Shown here: positions 59,696-64,000 of the stretch, one piece after another
Numbering within the stretch: the first letter of the stretch is position 1
Layout: each line of letters begins with the position of its first letter
Origin: Kondoa malvinella
Lineage: Eukaryota; Basidiomycota; Agaricostilbomycetes; Agaricostilbales; Kondoaceae
Direction of reading: 5' to 3'
DNA length: 64,000 bases
Assembly (NCBI GenBank): GCA_039545315.1
Contig: BCIM01000001.1
Span: 3,195,783 to 3,259,782 of the forward strand
Position numbers and translations under genes: made by a program
The notes under the pieces: model-generated
Databases searched by the model: none
What the model saw: only the letters and a program-made list of their open reading frames with translations
What the model was told of the DNA's origin: nothing

Positions 59696-60373
59696 GTGTG
59701 GGTTTTAATGGGAATAAATCATTTTTCCACTGGGTGGTGTTCTTTCTCTCTTGCTATTTCTTTATCTCTATCTTTCGGCTCCTCTCTTGTGTACTTGCCT
59801 GAGGATGTACATGTCGAGGTCGGTTTTGTTTAATTTCTGTTCCACTGCTTTGCATCACCTCCGTCCCCCATCTTGTGCTGCTTCTCTGTGAACCTTGTGC
59901 TATAGAAGCTCTGATTCAATGTCTGCCTCATTTCTTATTCAAGAGCGTTCCAAGCTGAAGAGTGGAACTTGATTTGGCTGTCTGATGCTCACTAGCAATG
60001 CAAGCGCAGTAAAGGATGGGAAACAATGGATGACTATAGCACGCATCAGCAGTCCACGTTATGCTGAATATGACCCGCCCTGAAACCCTTATCCGGACTT
60101 CACTCAGCCACCTCTTCGCGAACACAGACATTTTTGATCGCCATCTGGAGAAGCTGATCTTCAACAGTCAAGTTCACCTACTTTGAGCCACGCGACCTAT
60201 CTAGACATTCTTTGATACTACGTGAGCTTCCCAACTGCAGCTCGAACGTTGTCCCTTCAAACTTAATTTATCTGCGTGCCGATTTCAGTTCTCGACTCTT
60301 TCCAGCACTCGAGCCTTTCTCTCTGCATTCACCACCCGCTAACAAAGCACACACTCCCTCTTATACTCATACA
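59696..60373. other. Intergenic stretch, no gene seen
   Basis: About 680 bp between the esterase-like gene and the UDP-galactopyranose mutase gene (both +). It should hold a 3' end and a promoter. A pyrimidine-rich stretch lies at about 60290-60360, just before the mutase ATG, as is common in fungal promoters. The minus-strand frame 59928-60164 has no support. Confidence 0.5.
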
Positions 60374-62540
<2,167 letters not shown>

Positions 62541-62649
62541 ATAGCATTGATCGGTTGTCACCAGAGGGGCTAGAGGTTTTTGTCCAGCGCATTTGCAGCA
62601 TTATTTAATATAGAGCAATGTCATTCTCATTCATTCCATCTCTTTAGCC

Positions 62650-62701
62650 AAATATGCTACAATTGAATGATGACTACTCTTTCCTACTTAAATATGCTAC
62701 A
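62650..62701. repeat. Short direct repeat AAATATGCTACA, two copies
   Basis: Two exact 12-bp copies, 62650-62661 and 62690-62701, lie 40 bp apart in the AT-rich gap between the mutase and CCCH genes. They would lie in the 3' flank of both convergent genes. Function is unknown; it may be a small slippage duplication. Confidence 0.5.
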
Positions 62702-62780
62702 TTTAAAATTGCTTGCCTACGGTCCTTCCCGCCTGTGGCTATAACCTCACGATCATAGCGTCGAAATGTTCACAATAAGA

Positions 62781-64000
62781 TTAAGGGATATCATCCCACT
62801 GTTCTTCGTCACCCGGTGGTTGTACATTTGGTCGTTCCTCCGCATCTTCATCAGCATCGCGATCGTCCAGCACGACTTGCGCCATGTTGACGGAAAGCGT
62901 CGCTGGCTCGACTTTGGTGCCTGCTGATGCGGCTTCCCTTGGCATGTCGGATTTCTTGCTGTCCAATTCACCCTTCTTCTCCTTCTGCTTCTTGTTAGCC
63001 AACTTTTGACCAGAGGCAGTAAGTTTGAGCGTCTCGCTTCCAGGTCCTTTGGATGTAGCTGGAACCAGCGAGACATAACCATGCTCTGCCGCTTGTAAAG
63101 TATACGTCTTGAAATTCTCGACCCCTTGCTGTTTGATCGCTTGTCGGACTTGACTGATTGCGCCAATCTTACTTCGTAAAGGTTTGCTAGTCTCGCTAGC
63201 TACGCTTTGTATCGCTTTGACAAGAGGTCTGAATTTCTCATCTGATTCTTCGGTCGTTTGAGTCGAGGCTTTTGAGGTTGGTTCGTATGAAAATGCTTCG
63301 CCGTTCTCTGTTCAATAACGTCCTGCTAAGCTTAATCAAGCTGCGAGGCTGATGCACGAACCAGAATCAGCCTTTTCCTTTTCCTGTGATCCATTCGCGT
63401 TTCCAAACTTTCCCGTTCCAGCCCACTTGTCCTTCAATTGCGCCTTTATCTCTTCCGAAATAGGTTCATGACTGAAATTACAGGCCGCGCCAAATTTGCA
63501 CTTGTCCAAATGATAGTTTACACAAGGCACAGTGCGGTAATTGTTTGGTTTCTTGCTCATTGTCGTTTCTTTTACTGGTGATGTTGATCGAGGTCCAGTC
63601 GGCGGTGCAGATGCTTTGGGAGAGAAAGGACCGGCTGGAACGACTAGATCTGATTTGGTTCGTTGGTTGTTACCGACTGTGGACCCGCCACATTGGTCGA
63701 TAAAGAGATCTGGGAAAGTAGTGGATGTTAGGTTGAGAGCTTTTAGTTCGAATGGGATGTTTGCGTGGGCTGGAGAAAACATGTCAGTCTAGATGGAAGA
63801 AGCTGATGAAAGGCTTACTGTGCAAAAGATGAATCTTCGAGCCCAAGCCTTTGTTCATTAATGCCGACAGAGCATGCGAGTAGCCTCTGTGTCATTCATT
63901 AAAGAGGGAAATGGAGGAGGAAGCACTACTGACGCATCATGTGCACTGAACAAGACAAGTTTGCATTGAGGCAAAGAAGCATAGAGCTTGATCGACTCTC
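62781..64000 (-). CDS. CCCH zinc-finger protein with DUF7923-like domain, N-terminal part outside window
   Basis: The gene enters from the right edge and ends at TAA 62781-62783. The first readable exons (64000-63700) give ESIKLYASLPQCKLVLFSAHD, a short intron, GYSHALSALMNKGLGSKIHLLH, another intron, then NIPFELKALNLTSTTFPDLFID: the C-terminal part of the NYN/PIN-like DUF7923 domain, found in fungal CCCH proteins. One CCCH finger follows, VPCVNYHLDKCKFGAACNFSHE (C-x7-C-x5-C-x3-H), then KDKWAGTGKFGN. The rest is a helical segment (SKIGAISQVRQAIKQQG, TYTLQAAEHGYVSLVPA) and a charged disordered end (GDEEQWDDIP). These proteins are thought to bind RNA. Introns are about 63310-63362, 63770-63820 and 63885-63935. 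The part missing to the right should hold the N terminus. Confidence 0.78.

Overview
This window is nuclear DNA of a filamentous or yeast-like fungus, most likely a basidiomycete. Nearly every gene is cut by several introns of about 45-60 bp with GT...AG ends and frequent CTGAC/CTAAC-like branch sites. Genes lie on both strands only 50-400 bp apart, base composition is near 50% GC, and the protein set is fungal (Tvp23, Yhm2, Zn2Cys6 factor, UDP-galactopyranose mutase, RCR-type proteins). The species cannot be read from the sequence. I saw no virus, transposon, CRISPR array, rRNA or tRNA. Gene models were assembled by hand: splice sites were chosen so that the frame stays open and family motifs line up. 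Outer limits are more reliable than each inner exon.

Layout. 1-7.1 kb: the end of a TPR protein, the spliceosomal helicase Prp2/DHX16 and a DUF4202 protein (all +). 7.5-9.7 kb: a secreted double-psi beta-barrel protein with cysteine-rich exons behind it, and the polymerase subunit Rpb8 (-). 10.0-13.2 kb: Tvp23 (+) and the mitochondrial carrier Yhm2 (-). 13.5-20.2 kb: a long coiled-coil protein (-), a tiny OXLD1-like gene in its divergent promoter, a single-pass membrane protein and two tandem RCR-like membrane proteins (+). 20.4-29.2 kb: THO2 and EB1/Mal3 (+). 29.3-33.1 kb: a GPI-anchored protein, an RWD protein and a GNAT acetyltransferase (-). 33.3-41.0 kb: an M13 metallopeptidase, a secreted protein and ribosomal protein eS7 (-), interleaved with two unrecognised + genes.

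41.9-50 kb: an unrecognised + gene, a likely Med8, a mitochondrial-type thioesterase (-), another unrecognised + gene and malate synthase (-). 50.7-58 kb: an AT-hook-like nuclear protein, a short Zn2Cys6 factor (-), mitochondrial bL32m (+) and an Ngl2-like exonuclease (-). 58.1-64 kb: a type II membrane SGNH/PC-esterase-like protein, UDP-galactopyranose mutase (+) and a CCCH zinc-finger protein running off the right edge (-).

Most genes are conserved housekeeping genes with no shared pathway; there is no biosynthetic cluster or defence island. A loose theme is mRNA handling (Prp2, Rpb8, THO2, Med8, Ngl2-like, CCCH). The most interesting signals concern gene structure: a probable non-canonical intron in TVP23 bounded by a 7-bp direct repeat, a 4-nt micro-exon revealed by comparing the two RCR paralogues, a secreted protein whose frame continues past a stop into cysteine-rich exons, targeting or family end motifs isolated in tiny last exons, and two convergent genes that share a CTAG as both stop codons.
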